Part shown: in pieces, positions 1 through 9,651 of the stretch | Layout: every line of letters begins with the position of its first letter | Position numbering within the stretch: position 1 is the first letter of the stretch | Origin: Isohypsibius dastychi | Lineage: Eukaryota; Tardigrada; Eutardigrada; Parachela; Isohypsibiidae | Assembly (NCBI GenBank): GCA_034696485.1 | Contig: JAQIWT010000924.1 | Location: 1 to 13,840 of the forward strand | Direction of reading: 5' to 3' | DNA length: 13,840 nucleotides | Program-made: the position numbers and the translations under genes | The notes under the pieces: model-generated | Databases searched by the model: none | The model's input: only the letters and a program-made list of their open reading frames with translations | Told to the model about the DNA's origin: nothing

Positions 1-1420
1 CTGGAAACTGGAGTACCGATCCCGGAAGTGAAAGACAATGAGGTAATTTGTGATGTGTTTCTCAAAGTTGACGTCGTTTTAGTTATCAGCTGATACATTT
101 CTGCTACCCACTTCTTCGAATCTATTGGCGTTCTCCAGGTTCTCATCAATGTGAAGGCAATTGGTGTAAACCCAGTGGAAACGTATTTTCGCGCTGGTGC
201 CAATGGTCGTCAACCTGCCTCGTTCCCAGCGATCTTGGGCACGGATGTCGCCGGTATCGTTGCTGGAATTGGAAAAGAAGTCAATAACGTCAAGGTTGGT
301 GCTTAGCCTCAGTTATTCGTGAAACTCACCAGTCATTAATTTCTGGATGGACTTCTCAATTAGGTGGGAGACAGAGTGTTTTGTGTAAATGCTGCTGGAG
401 CGTATGCGGAATACACAACTGCTAATTTCTCGCATGTATGGAAACTTCCGGAAAGCGTTTCTTACAGCCAAGGAGCATCTCTTGGAGTACCATACTTTAC
501 GGCTCTCCGATCTCTACGCTACAAGTATGGTCAATTCACCTTACAAGTCCAAGTTTTGTTATTAATTTTGCGTCTTGAGATTTTCAGTAACTGTGATAAT
601 ATTTGCTGCCTCTTTGTTTAATAAATGACTACTTCATGGTCAGTATTGTATTTCAGAGCAAATGCAAAAGCCGGAGAATCCTTGCTGGTACACGGTGCTT
701 CCGGAGCTGTAGGTATGTGAGGTGACCCGTGACCATTGCATTGGGCCGACGCTTTGAACGTCGTTCCGAGTTTTTTAACCGCTAAGTTTTAGGAATTGCT
801 GCAGTCCAGCTGGCAACCTGGATGAAAATGGAAGTTATTGGAACAGCCAGCACGGAAGATGGTGCTCAGATAGTCCGAGAAAGTGGTGCGACGCAAGTGC
901 TGAACCATAAAGATTCCGACCATGTCCAGAAACTAAAGGTCAGTCGTTAACCACTTGAGATGTCACCCGCAATTCAATATTCATTCTTTTTGTCTATGAG
1001 CAGGAAGTGACCGGTGGCATGGGTTTCGACGTCATCCTGGAAATGTTGGCCAACGTTAATCTGCAGCTGGACTTGGAGGTTGTAGCGGACTCGGGTCGAA
1101 TTGTAGTCATCGGATCGAGGGACAAAATTCAAATAGATCCCCGGTTATTGATGGTGAAGGAGGCTATTTGTACCGGAGTCATGTTGGGAAAAAGCACCCC
1201 ACAACAATGGGCGGAAATGGGTGAGACAATTATGCTGGGCCTTCGGGAAGGCTGGATTAAGCCTGTTATTGACCAAGAATTTCCATTGAGTGCGGCTGCC
1301 CAGGTACCTCATTTTTTATTGCGTTTCGTATGGATCGTATAATCTCATTATTTCTAGGCGCACCAAGCCGTAATTGCTCATGAAAACGGCGCTCGAGGAA
1401 AGATCATTCTTATCCCTTAA
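1..1420 (+). CDS. CRYZ: Zeta-crystallin / quinone oxidoreductase, 5' partial
   Basis: A medium-chain dehydrogenase/reductase that, in the zeta-crystallin family, reduces quinones with NADPH in the cytosol; vertebrate members also bind RNA. Exons: 1-42, 139-294, 364-524, 657-712, 793-938, 1004-1303, 1358-1420. All introns are GT-AG and 54 to 132 bases. The joined frame gives 307 residues and a TAA stop. Recognisable segments are VPIPEVKDNEVLINV, GVNPVETY, GTDVAG, GDRVFCVNAAGAYAEY, GVPYFTA, the nucleotide-binding loop VHGASGAVG, DVILEMLANVNL, GRIVVIGSR and the C-terminal GKIILIP. These follow human CRYZ nearly in register. Roughly 25 N-terminal residues and the start codon lie before the window. 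There is no zinc-site cysteine cluster, as expected for the quinone reductase subgroup. The family call is firm; the exact substrate is not knowable from sequence. Confidence 0.93.
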
Positions 1421-1683
1421 ATTTTGGGTATCCAAAACGGATACCTTCTTGCGCCTGGAGTTTTTTATTTTTATATTGTGCCGCAATTTCTGCACGACAA
1501 TTTCTGCTTGCGGCCTGTTGTTGTTTTCTAAGAAATTCTCCAAAACGGCTTCTCTGTCTTACTTGTTAGAGTAATCGCCGGTAATATATGATAAAGTGAC
1601 CTTTCGACGCGTCTTTGTCCTGATACAAAGCTTAGCTTTGCAAGTAACTCATAAAGCATTAGATTTTGAAAATGTCGGCGACA

Positions 1684-1689
1684 AATAAA
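1684..1689 (+). promoter_or_regulatory. Poly(A) signal for the CRYZ-like gene
   Basis: A canonical AATAAA hexamer lies 264 bases after the CRYZ stop codon and before the next gene. It is the first canonical hexamer after the stop, so it is the best candidate for 3' end formation. Confidence 0.6.
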
Positions 1690-2009
1690 TGCAGGCAGAT
1701 TTCCCAAGTACGTTTAGTACTGTATAGTGTATACGTACGTCTCTGTGTGCAGCTACCACAGGATGACATCCCTGTACGCAACGCAACTACGCATGACAGT
1801 ACGTCATCGCAGCTGAACATAAATTTTGCATGCTCATGAAGTCAAGCTTGTTGCTGTTCTGGACGTGATCCAACGAGTTAATCTTTGTAAAATTGTTCCC
1901 GTGTGAGATAGTTCTACCGTTTTCTTCTGACTTGTCGAAAGTGCTTGCTAAAAAAGATTCCATTGCGATGAGGCTGGATTGATCATTGTGTTGGGGTTAG
2001 ATCGTAAAC

Positions 2010-2089
2010 GTAAGTGAAAATGCTGCTGATTTTGTATCTACCTAGGTACTGTTATATGTTACTGCTTTTATTAAAACGAGATTATTCAG
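2010..2089 (+). other. Probable 5' UTR intron of the UBE4A gene
   Basis: A strong donor (AAAC|GTAAGTG) and an acceptor after a pyrimidine-leaning stretch (TTATTCAG|G) bound an 80-base segment just before the UBE4A start codon. If it is removed, the frame of the start codon meets an upstream TAG at 1998-2000. The flanking exon would then be non-coding, and the ATG at 2123 is the first in-frame start. Sequence signals alone support it. Confidence 0.5.
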
Positions 2090-2122
2090 GTTCGCATAAC
2101 TCAACTCGCACGTCTCGGCAAA

Positions 2123-5100
2123 ATGGAAAAGCATTCTCAACAAAGTGTTTCTGGGGTTAACCACGTTATTCAGAACGTCTTCCTCCTTACGCTCAATTCG
2201 CAGAATCTAGGACCTGAAAGCCCTGGAAATGTCGTCCAATTAGCTTCGTACCGCGATTTGTCTGAGAAAGGATTATTGGATCTTGAAAATGTCGCGAATC
2301 CTTTTTTTGAACGAATGCTGATGCCCGCCAGCGCTCTCAGCAGCAGTGTCGTCAAAAATTCGTCGAGCAGCTCCAGTCATCAGTATGGCCGTGCAGACGA
2401 AGCACAGACAGTGCCGTACTTGGGTAAGTGCGAAACAATTCTCGAAGATCATCCTGGAAATAAATACGGAAGACAGGGAGAAACGACCAAAATTATAGGA
2501 AGCCGATGTTCGCGAAAACTGTTTTGTAGATGTTTTCTTTCAGGTGAATGTTACATCCGGCTGCAGATCGAAAGAAGAAGAGATCCATCAGCAGAACCCA
2601 TACTCGGTCGACTGGAAGAATTGATTTTTCAAAACTTACGTCTCGGGTTTCAAGAACCAGACCTCGTGGTGCCGCAGAACTTCCCCAAGCAGTTTTTGGA
2701 CTTTTATTTTCGGGAATTTTATCAGCATCCGGAGATCATGAAGAGTTTCACGCAAAGATTTCTGGGCGACGTCGCTCCCGATTTCGACTCCATGAAAGCT
2801 GGGTTCGAGATTCTGAATCTTGTCCACGAGAGGGTGAAGCAGTTCAAGCTTATGCGCATGCAGGATGACTTTGATGTTGTGGTTCATCTACTTACCTCAC
2901 TGAGCCTGCACCCTGCCACTGCAAAAATATTGATGATGCATAGCGTTCCGAGAAGTTCCCGTGAAGCGGAAGCTTGTGAAAGGTCACTGATGGGTTCAAT
3001 TCTTCGGATCTCTTGCCTGCCGGAACACATGGATATTCCCAGTGAATTCTTCGTAACATCAGGATTGGGTGTTAACCCAGCGGAAGTGGCTCAGACGGAG
3101 AGATTTATATGGGCCAACACCACCCGGATAATCGAAGCGGTTTACCAGTTATTCAACAACATAGTCCGCGCTTCGGCAGAGTTACGCGAAGTTCTCTTAC
3201 ACTGGATCGGAGACTGTCTGAGTGCTAACTTTGGCAGGGCTAAAATGTGGCAACCTTCGGAACGTTTCCAAATTCGATTAGCATCTGACGGGTTCATTCT
3301 CAACTTATCTACGGTTTTACTGCGTTTGTGCCGTCCTTTCTTCGAACCTGTCCGGAATTCAAAAATTCTGAAAATCCACCACCTGTTTGCCGCATCGACT
3401 AGTTACCTAAGGAAGATGCCGGAAGAAACCACCATTCTGCCTCGGGATGTGAATCTCAAAGTCGATATGCCTGACAACTTCGGGTTCGTCACACCATGCT
3501 TTTTTCTTTGCCACGAGGCACTGAGACTTAGTTGGGGCGTTCTTTGGGATCGCTTCACAAAGTTCAGGTGAGCTACTTTTCTCAGTGTAAGGGGTTTTGC
3601 TAACAATTGTTTCGTTCTGTTTTAGTCGTGCTTTGAATGAGTATGAATCAGCGCTGCAGGATGCTCGAGAATCCGGAAATGCGGAGCTGCAACAGCGCAT
3701 CGAGCATGGAATTGGACAGCTAGCAAGTCGGCATTTGTCAACTCGGGCAGCCATTACCCATCCTGGTCAGATGTCACTGATGATTGAACTGTGCGTTTGC
3801 ACCGCCACCTGGTTATCTCAGATGAACGTCCAGCCGCCGGATGCTCCGCTCACTAGTCTCCCCGCGGACTATCTACCGTTATTCCCCTATCCCGAGGAAG
3901 CTCCGCGACATCTCCAGTTCATTCCGGAACTGTTGATTGATAATCTTTCTGAGATGCTCACTTGTAACTCGCGACTGCCGGTCTCCACCGGAAGCACTGT
4001 TGATTGGAAATTTGAGTGGTTTGTGGAGTTGCTGAACTTGGCGCTGATTCCCATGTTGAATCCTAACCGTATGAAGAACCCCCATCTGCGAGCCAAGATG
4101 GCCATGTTGATGCATAACATGATGCCTCACAAGCGCATGGCTGACACCTATCAGGAAAGCCGGAACTCATTGATGCTTGGATTGTTGGATGGACATAAAG
4201 AACGGCTGTTTAGAGAACATCCGCATAGGGAATACTTCCTACCGGCGGTTCTTGAAGTGTTTGTCAGCATCGAAATGGCTGGGCAAGGACTGCGTTTCGG
4301 AGAAGCTTTTCATTATCGAAGACCACTTTATGCTTTGATGGAGTATCTGTTCACCATTGACTTCCACAAAGACAGGTAAGAAAACTGGGACCTATGACAG
4401 TGACCTGAACTGCTCCAGCGTTCGACATTTCCAAAACGAACTTAACTTGTTCATGCTACAGATGAATGATTTTACAAGCAACTTGATTGTGGCTGGGACG
4501 CGTATTAAAATAAGCCAGCGATCCCACAACGTAGAGGATGCCCTGAAGAATAATATCAGCATTTTTTTTGATCCAATATCACGTTCCAGGATCAGTTATG
4601 ATTTTTTGAAAAAGTACCTTTTTCGGGGTTATTGGCACGTGTGACGCCAACCTTTCATCATCATTACAAGTCAGGTCTTGGCTCACAATGGGTGACGTCA
4701 CTTGCGTGTCGATGGTGCCAATAACCCCGAAAAAGGTACTTTTTCAAAAAATCATAACTGATCCTGGAACGTGATATTGGATCAAAAAAATGCTTATAAT
4801 ATTCTTCAGGGCATTCTCTACGTTGTGGGATCGCTGGCTTATTTTAATACGCGTCCCAGTCACAATCAAGTTGCTTGTTAGTCTGAAATCATTTGGTCTT
4901 TAACAGGTTGGAAAGGTTGGCCGGCGAGGCGGTCGGTAATCTCGAAGCAACCAACCCACCGCTATTCCTTCGTTTTCTTAACCATTTGATCAACGACTCT
5001 ACCTATCTGTTGGACGAAGCTTTGACCACGCTTTCCAAGCTAAAGACACTGGAAGTGGAAAAAGATTCGTGGCAAGCTCTTCCGGAAGAACAGCGAGCGG

Positions 5101-5894
5101 AAAAGTTGAAGGACTTTGAGCATCAGTCCTCCATGGCTCGATATCTGAACGAACTTGGTCGTGAAACTATTCAGTGCCTCAAAAATCTGACGCTCTTCAA
5201 AAACCCTGCTCGAATACTTCTCAGCTCCGTCCTGGTAGATCGGCTTGGATCAATGCTCAACTTTTTTCTAGTCTGTCTTGTGAAGCCGGAAAAGCGCAGC
5301 CAGTACAAAGTCAAAGATTTATCTGCTTATTCTTTCGAGCCGCGTGACCTTGTTGTGAAAATTGTTAATATCTACGTCAACTTGGGCCGCCATGATGCCA
5401 GAAAGGACTTCCTGTTGGCTATTTGCAAAGACAAGCGTTCCTATAACCCACAGCTTTTTCGAGAAGCCCGGGAAGTCTTGCTTCGGATTGGAGAGTCTGG
5501 ACAAGTTATCGAAGATATGGACCGAATAGCCAAAGACGTCGAGCAGGCTGAAGCTGCTGAAAATGAGGAGGAGGAACTGTTGATGGATGAAGACGTTCCG
5601 GATGAATACTTGGATCCTATTATGTCCCGTAAGTGTGATTTTATCTCAGTTATTTTCTATCTGAGAGTTATCTTTTGAATTTCAGACCTGATGAGAGATC
5701 CGGTTTTGCTGCCGACGTCGGGGAAGATAGTCGATCGGTCAACAATTGCACGTATTTTGCTATCCGATCAGTCAGATCCTTTCAACCGCCAGTCGCTGAC
5801 CATGGATTTGGTCAGACCTGCTAATGAGTTACGGCAAGAGATTGAAGCGTGGATTCAGCGGCGACGTGATGCGAAAGCCTTAGTGCGGCAGTAG
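2123..5894 (+). CDS. UBE4A: Ubiquitin conjugation factor E4 A (U-box ligase)
   Basis: The Ufd2/UBE4 family elongates ubiquitin chains on substrates and acts as a U-box E3 with E2 enzymes in proteasomal quality control. Exons: 2123-2423, 2544-3567, 3626-4375, 4907-5628, 5686-5894, giving about 1001 residues (human UBE4A is about 1066). The N-terminal segment VNHVIQNVFLLTL, the central WIGDCLSANFGRAKMW, NRMKNPHLRAKMA, and NPPLFLRFLNHLINDS belong to the Ufd2 core and are closer to UBE4A than UBE4B. An acidic linker (around residues 905-925, rich in E and D) precedes the U-box at about 925-995, with YLDPIMSHLMRDPVLLP and DRSTIARILLSDQSDPFNR. The start is the first in-frame ATG in an AAAATGG context after an upstream stop. 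The N-terminus is shorter than in vertebrates. Intron 1 is stop-free and a multiple of three; intron 3 carries a long foldback element. Confidence 0.93.
4474..4638 (+). repeat. Left arm of the intronic inverted repeat
   Basis: This 165-base segment is complementary to 4715-4878. It begins ACAAGCAACTTGATTGTG and ends GGGGTTATTGGCAC. In RNA, two of the four substitutions would be G-U wobbles, and the remaining defects are an A-A mismatch, a C-U mismatch and a single-base bulge. Confidence 0.9.
4475..4877. mobile_element. Foldback/MITE-like element in UBE4A intron 3
   Basis: Two long inverted arms (about 4475-4638 and 4715-4877) flank a 76-base loop. Read by eye, the arms differ by four substitutions and one length change in a T run, so identity is about 97%. 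The trinucleotide TTA sits immediately outside both ends (4472-4474 and 4878-4880), a candidate target-site duplication. No transposase-like open frame is present, so the element is non-autonomous. Removing it together with one TTA leaves an intron of 125 bases, typical of this region. A 3-bp TTA duplication is known for PIF/Harbinger-type and Tourist MITEs, but the terminal motif is not diagnostic, so the superfamily is uncertain. A weaker match (AATGATTT outside the left end, its complement outside the right end) means the true limits could be slightly wider. Confidence 0.8.
4715..4878 (-). repeat. Right arm of the intronic inverted repeat
   Basis: This 164-base segment is the reverse complement partner of 4474-4638. 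It starts GTGCCAATAACCCCG and ends CAATCAAGTTGCTTGT. The 76-base loop before it holds a TGACGTCA octamer at 4693-4700, and a CACGTG straddles the left arm/loop junction at 4636-4641. Confidence 0.9.
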
Positions 5895-6569
5895 GTCGGC
5901 AAGTGGCGTAAAACACGTGAGTGTTGATATTCTATGACTGTTTTCTTTTTCATGTATTGCTACTGCTGGTGTTATTCGGTTTTTTTGCACCGGCTTGTTT
6001 TGCGTTCGTATATCTGGTCACCAGTATATACCTGATGAATATATTAGTTGGGAGTTCAATTTCGTGAACGTTAAACGAATCTTTCATTTACGTTGGACTG
6101 GAACATTCTGTCAAAGTCGTCATCAAAATGTGTTTCTTTAGTTGTTACCCATCTGAACAATTGCTCTTTTTTCATTTAAATGAACAATTTATGAGGATTC
6201 TCGTTGTTACGCAAGTATTAGATAACTTTGTAGACACAGTTCTTTCCAGCCAGATTTTTCGTCTGAAGCATATTGATTAGAAAGATGGCCACAGGGCTGC
6301 ATTTTACCCATATCTTAGAGGCATTTGCTGTGCCAAATCATGACGAACAACAGAAGATATTAAAGAAGACCAGGAATTGACACTTATTATTCCGTTGGTA
6401 CTGAAAATCAAGTTAGAATTACCGGCTCGACTGGCCGACTTGATAAACTTTCGCGAGCTAGCTTCGGCCTCTTGCTTTCTCATATTAGTTGGTAGACCTA
6501 TTTAAACGCCATTATCATTATTCTCGACTCGAGACCTGGAATCCCCGACATCTCTGAAGAAAGGCAACG
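5895..6569 (+). other. Spacer: UBE4A 3' UTR and chitin deacetylase promoter
   Basis: No supported gene is present. The left half is AT-rich and probably the UBE4A 3' UTR; no canonical AATAAA was found, so the poly(A) site is unassigned. Around 6155-6195 the word TGAACAATT occurs twice, with a CATTTAAATG palindrome between them. The last 80 bases are the likely core promoter and 5' UTR of the next gene. Confidence 0.55.
6499..6506 (+). promoter_or_regulatory. Possible TATA-like box, chitin deacetylase gene
   Basis: TATTTAAA lies 64 bases before the start codon of the chitin deacetylase. Initiator-like TCATT words follow about 20 to 25 bases later. This would place a short 5' UTR of about 35 to 45 bases. 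It is a sequence resemblance only. Confidence 0.4.
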
Positions 6570-9314
6570 ATGCGTTACCCGACATCCATCACTCTAGCGG
6601 TCTTTCTCCAGATCTCAGGTAAGTAGTCCAGAAACCGTTGTACAGAAACCCTAACAGCTTTTTTGGACAGTTTTCGTAGTCTTTTTGGACGCCCAGCTTC
6701 CAGCTCCTAATGCACGGGGAGTTCCATGTATAAAAGACGTGGGGCCTTATCGGCGCCCACAGAATGATTACGACGTTTACGATCCAGTTCTGCTTTGCTC
6801 CGAATATTTCGAATGCTCCAACAGTGATCCCAAAGGTGAGATCTGCACCAACTTTCAATTTTTCAATAATTTATTCATGATTGTTTCAAAGGTGGGCCGG
6901 AGGGGAACCGGGTCATTCGAAGTGATTGTGGAAAAGCACGTCGTTTTGACGTTTTGACGGGCCAATGTGACTACCGGAAGAATGTTAATGCTACCAACTG
7001 CGCAATTACATCAAGTGAGTGGCTCTTCTGGATTCTTTAAAAAGAAAAGTCGTCGAACTGTATTGATAGCTTGTGGCGGTTTTGATCACATGTTGGTTAG
7101 ATGAGACTTGTTAATTGCAGAAACCGGGCGACCTACTCTTGACAAAGCCGGCTGTCCCAATGGTCAGCTGGGCTGTTCCAACAACCAATGCTTGCTGCGA
7201 GAAAAGTTCTGTGACGGTACCTCTGACTGTATGTCTTCATTCAATCAAATTTAGAGATGATTTCTAATATTTCTATCGGTTCACACAGGTCCCGACGGAT
7301 CCGACGAGGCTTGGTGCAGTAAGAATAACTCGTCGTTTTTCTCGCCGGTTGATCATCAATCAATTTTTCCTAGCTTTGGCTGATGACCCGAACTCGGCCA
7401 GGGTTTGCGACGAAGCGGCATGCAAACTTCCAAACTGCTTTTGCAGTCAATTTGGAACGAAGATCCCAGGTGGCCTCAGTCCAGAGCAAACGCCACAAAT
7501 GATCTTGCTCAGCTTCGATGACGCAATTAACTCAAATGTCTTGGTAAGCCGGTAACTCATCACCTGATATCAATTGTCTTTTGTCTGCACTAAGAACTCC
7601 CAAAGACAGATCGTAATTCTGTTTCTGATTGTATGTTTTTTATTTTTCAGCCGATCTATGAAGCATTGTTCAATTCCGAGTCCAAGAACCCAAACAGCTG
7701 CCCAATTCGAGCAACGTTTTATTTGTCGCATCAGTGGACTGACTACCGCCTTGCACAAGAGCTTTACAAAGCAGGTCACGATATCGGACTCCACTCGACA
7801 TCGTAAGACACGACTTTAAATTTCGAGCTCACATTATGAAATCGAACCTTTGTACTTCTCAAGCCATCGGAAGCCAGAAACCTACTGGGACACCGGTGAT
7901 ATTCTCAAGAAATACACGTCAGAATTTCTAACCAACCAGAAGATTCTGACCGAGTTTGGTCAGCTACCAGGACCGGAATACTTCAAAGCAATGCGTGTTC
8001 CCTGGTTGAAGCTTGGTGGGAATCGTCAGTTCCAGTTCATGCGAGCGAATGGCATCGAAGTTGATCACACCATGTCCGCGCCACCGTCAACCCGAAAGAT
8101 CTGGCCTTATACGTTAGATTACCGCATGCCCCACAACTGCTTCTCTTCGAACGAACAAAGCTGCCCCACTCGATCTTTCCCCGGTTCTTGGGTTTTCCCG
8201 ATTAACCAGCTTAACGGCACAGTTGAAAGTGGTCCTAGCAAAGGACAGTACTATTGCTCTATGATGGAGAGCTGCCCTTCTCAAGACTTTGATTCGATGA
8301 CCAAGCTTCTGAACAAGAACTTCCTCGCCCATTACGAAAGCAACCGCGCGCCACTTGGATTGTATTTCCATGCTGTAAGTGCATTTTTTATTCCGGGGGG
8401 AAATATAAAACCCCTTTACCATGACTGATTTTGGAAAAGGACTGAATTTGTTTTCATACTTTTTTTGACCTCGAGGTCAACGCTGTGACTTTTTCAAAAA
8501 GCACGTGATCATTTCAATGTGTTTTGCATCGGTAACATTAACAAATCTTATCATATTTGTTATTAAACTAACGGATATTTTTTGAATTCAAAAAATTTAT
8601 TTTGAACGGCTTTTTAAAATGCGTGCGTCGTTTCTAAGTTTTCGTGGGACACAATGAAAACTGAGGTTCTGAAACCATTTTTTTGAGATATTTGTGTGGA
8701 CACTTATCGAATAATCTTACTGAAGTATCTTTGTTCAATCAAAATCAGAATGTTTTCAGTCTGGACTAATTCAGGCCGTTTTTCCCAAGCAGATTTTCCC
8801 AGGTCTGTTTATTTATTTGTAATACATGTTTATATTTTCAGCGTTGGTTTATCGACGAAGGTAATTTCCCGGCCCTGCAGAATTTTATTCAGGACACCTT
8901 GGCCAAATACAAAGATGTTTATTTCGTCACCATCTACCAAGCCATGAAATGGATTCAGAATCCCGTACCGCTCGGTGGAGCACTCACTGCATTTGAGTGT
9001 CCAGAGCGGAAGACTGTACCGGAAGTATGCACGGCTGCCTCGGCTGCCTGCGGCGAGCTTCCCTCAATCAACTCTCAGAGCCCAGCTGGAACCTTCTCCA
9101 CTTGCCGACCGGGAATTCAAAGATGTCCAGTGTTTTATCCATGGTAAGAGATCCATGAAATGCTTTGAAGTAGTTAAAGAAATCTAATGGTCTGTAATAT
9201 CGAATTTGTTTGTTTTACAGGATCGGTAATTGGCAAGGAGATACTGACACGTTCGATGCCGGCGTTGAGCAAGCCAAAATACCACTTCTGAATGCTACGG
9301 CTGCTCAAGGTTGA
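6570..9314 (+). CDS. Secreted chitin deacetylase (ChtBD2-LDLa-CE4)
   Basis: Removes acetyl groups from chitin in the extracellular cuticle matrix; the domain order matches group I insect enzymes (CDA1/serpentine, CDA2/vermiform). Exons: 6570-6618, 6671-6835, 6892-7014, 7121-7228, 7289-7318, 7374-7543, 7651-7802, 7864-8374, 8842-9143, 9221-9314; 567 residues. Residues 1-24 form a hydrophobic signal peptide. A chitin-binding type 2 domain uses cysteines 36, 59, 65, 84, 97, 108. The LDLa repeat uses cysteines 124, 131, 136, 143, 149, 158 with the acidic DGSDE calcium motif. The CE4 domain keeps Asp207-Asp208 (SFDDA), the zinc histidines 263 and 267 (HSTSH), RVPW at 310-313 and the histidine 435 of LGLYFHA, so catalysis is likely intact. 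N-glycosylation sites include NAT and NGT sequons. Intron 1 has two in-frame acceptors 9 bases apart (6670 and 6679), both inside the signal peptide. Assignment to CDA1 or CDA2 is undecided. Confidence 0.93.
8465..8480. promoter_or_regulatory. Perfect 16-nt palindrome with two AGGTCA half-sites
   Basis: TTGACCTCGAGGTCAA lies in intron 8 of the chitin deacetylase gene. It is TGACCT-CG-AGGTCA, an everted repeat of the nuclear-receptor half-site with a two-base spacer. Nuclear receptors control cuticle genes in ecdysozoans, so an intronic receptor site is conceivable, but one palindrome is weak evidence of function. Confidence 0.35.
8577..8596. repeat. Perfect 20-nt AT-rich palindrome in intron 8
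   Basis: ATTTTTTGAATTCAAAAAAT is fully self-complementary and is centred on GAATTC. It lies about 100 bases after the 16-nt palindrome in the same 467-base intron, the largest of this gene. No function can be assigned. Confidence 0.6.
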
Positions 9315-9651
9315 TAAATGAGATATTCTATTCCTTGAACTTGAACAAGTGCTACAATTTTTTGGATGAGTGGAAACAGAGTCTGGATTGCAGTTTTTGT
9401 CTTTTGCTGATTACTTGTATGAATCAGCACGTCATTATTTATTAGTCATGGTTTTAAGCCGGCGCAAGGGGCTCATGAAAAAACGCCGAATTTGAGTTAC
9501 GAGGCGGAACGGCAGATAAAATACAATATCACACTTGCAGCTGTAATAATTGAATAATTTAGCAATATATCATGGAAAGCTTTAAAGATTTTGTTCCAAA
9601 ATTTCGAATAATCATTAAGGTTGAGATATGACCGGTTTCGTTCGGTATTTA

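Larger units (their letters stand above)
1421..2122 (+). other. Spacer: CRYZ 3' UTR and UBE4A promoter/5' UTR
   Basis: No convincing coding region lies here. The left part holds the CRYZ 3' UTR, with a poly(A) signal near 1684. The middle part (about 1700-1830) is rich in TACGTA/GTAC-type words, and contains GATGAC near 1763 with GTCATC near 1803 in inverted order, which is too imperfect to call. The right part carries the likely UBE4A 5' UTR with its own small intron. No clear TATA box was seen. Confidence 0.6.

Noticed and set aside
1621-1645. Short stem CAAAGC/GCTTTG after the CRYZ gene
   Set aside because: Only six pairs, expected by chance in AT-rich 3' UTR sequence.
2548-2868. Plus-strand open frame of 106 codons
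   Set aside because: It is an alternate frame of UBE4A exon 2, whose true frame aligns with the Ufd2 family.
4357-4644. Open frame of 95 codons running past UBE4A exon 3
   Set aside because: It reads into intron 3 and the left arm of the foldback; the GT donor at 4376 and the resumed UBE4A homology at 4907 show it is intronic.
8114-8422. Minus-strand open frame of 102 codons
   Set aside because: It is the antisense shadow of the large chitin deacetylase exon 8.
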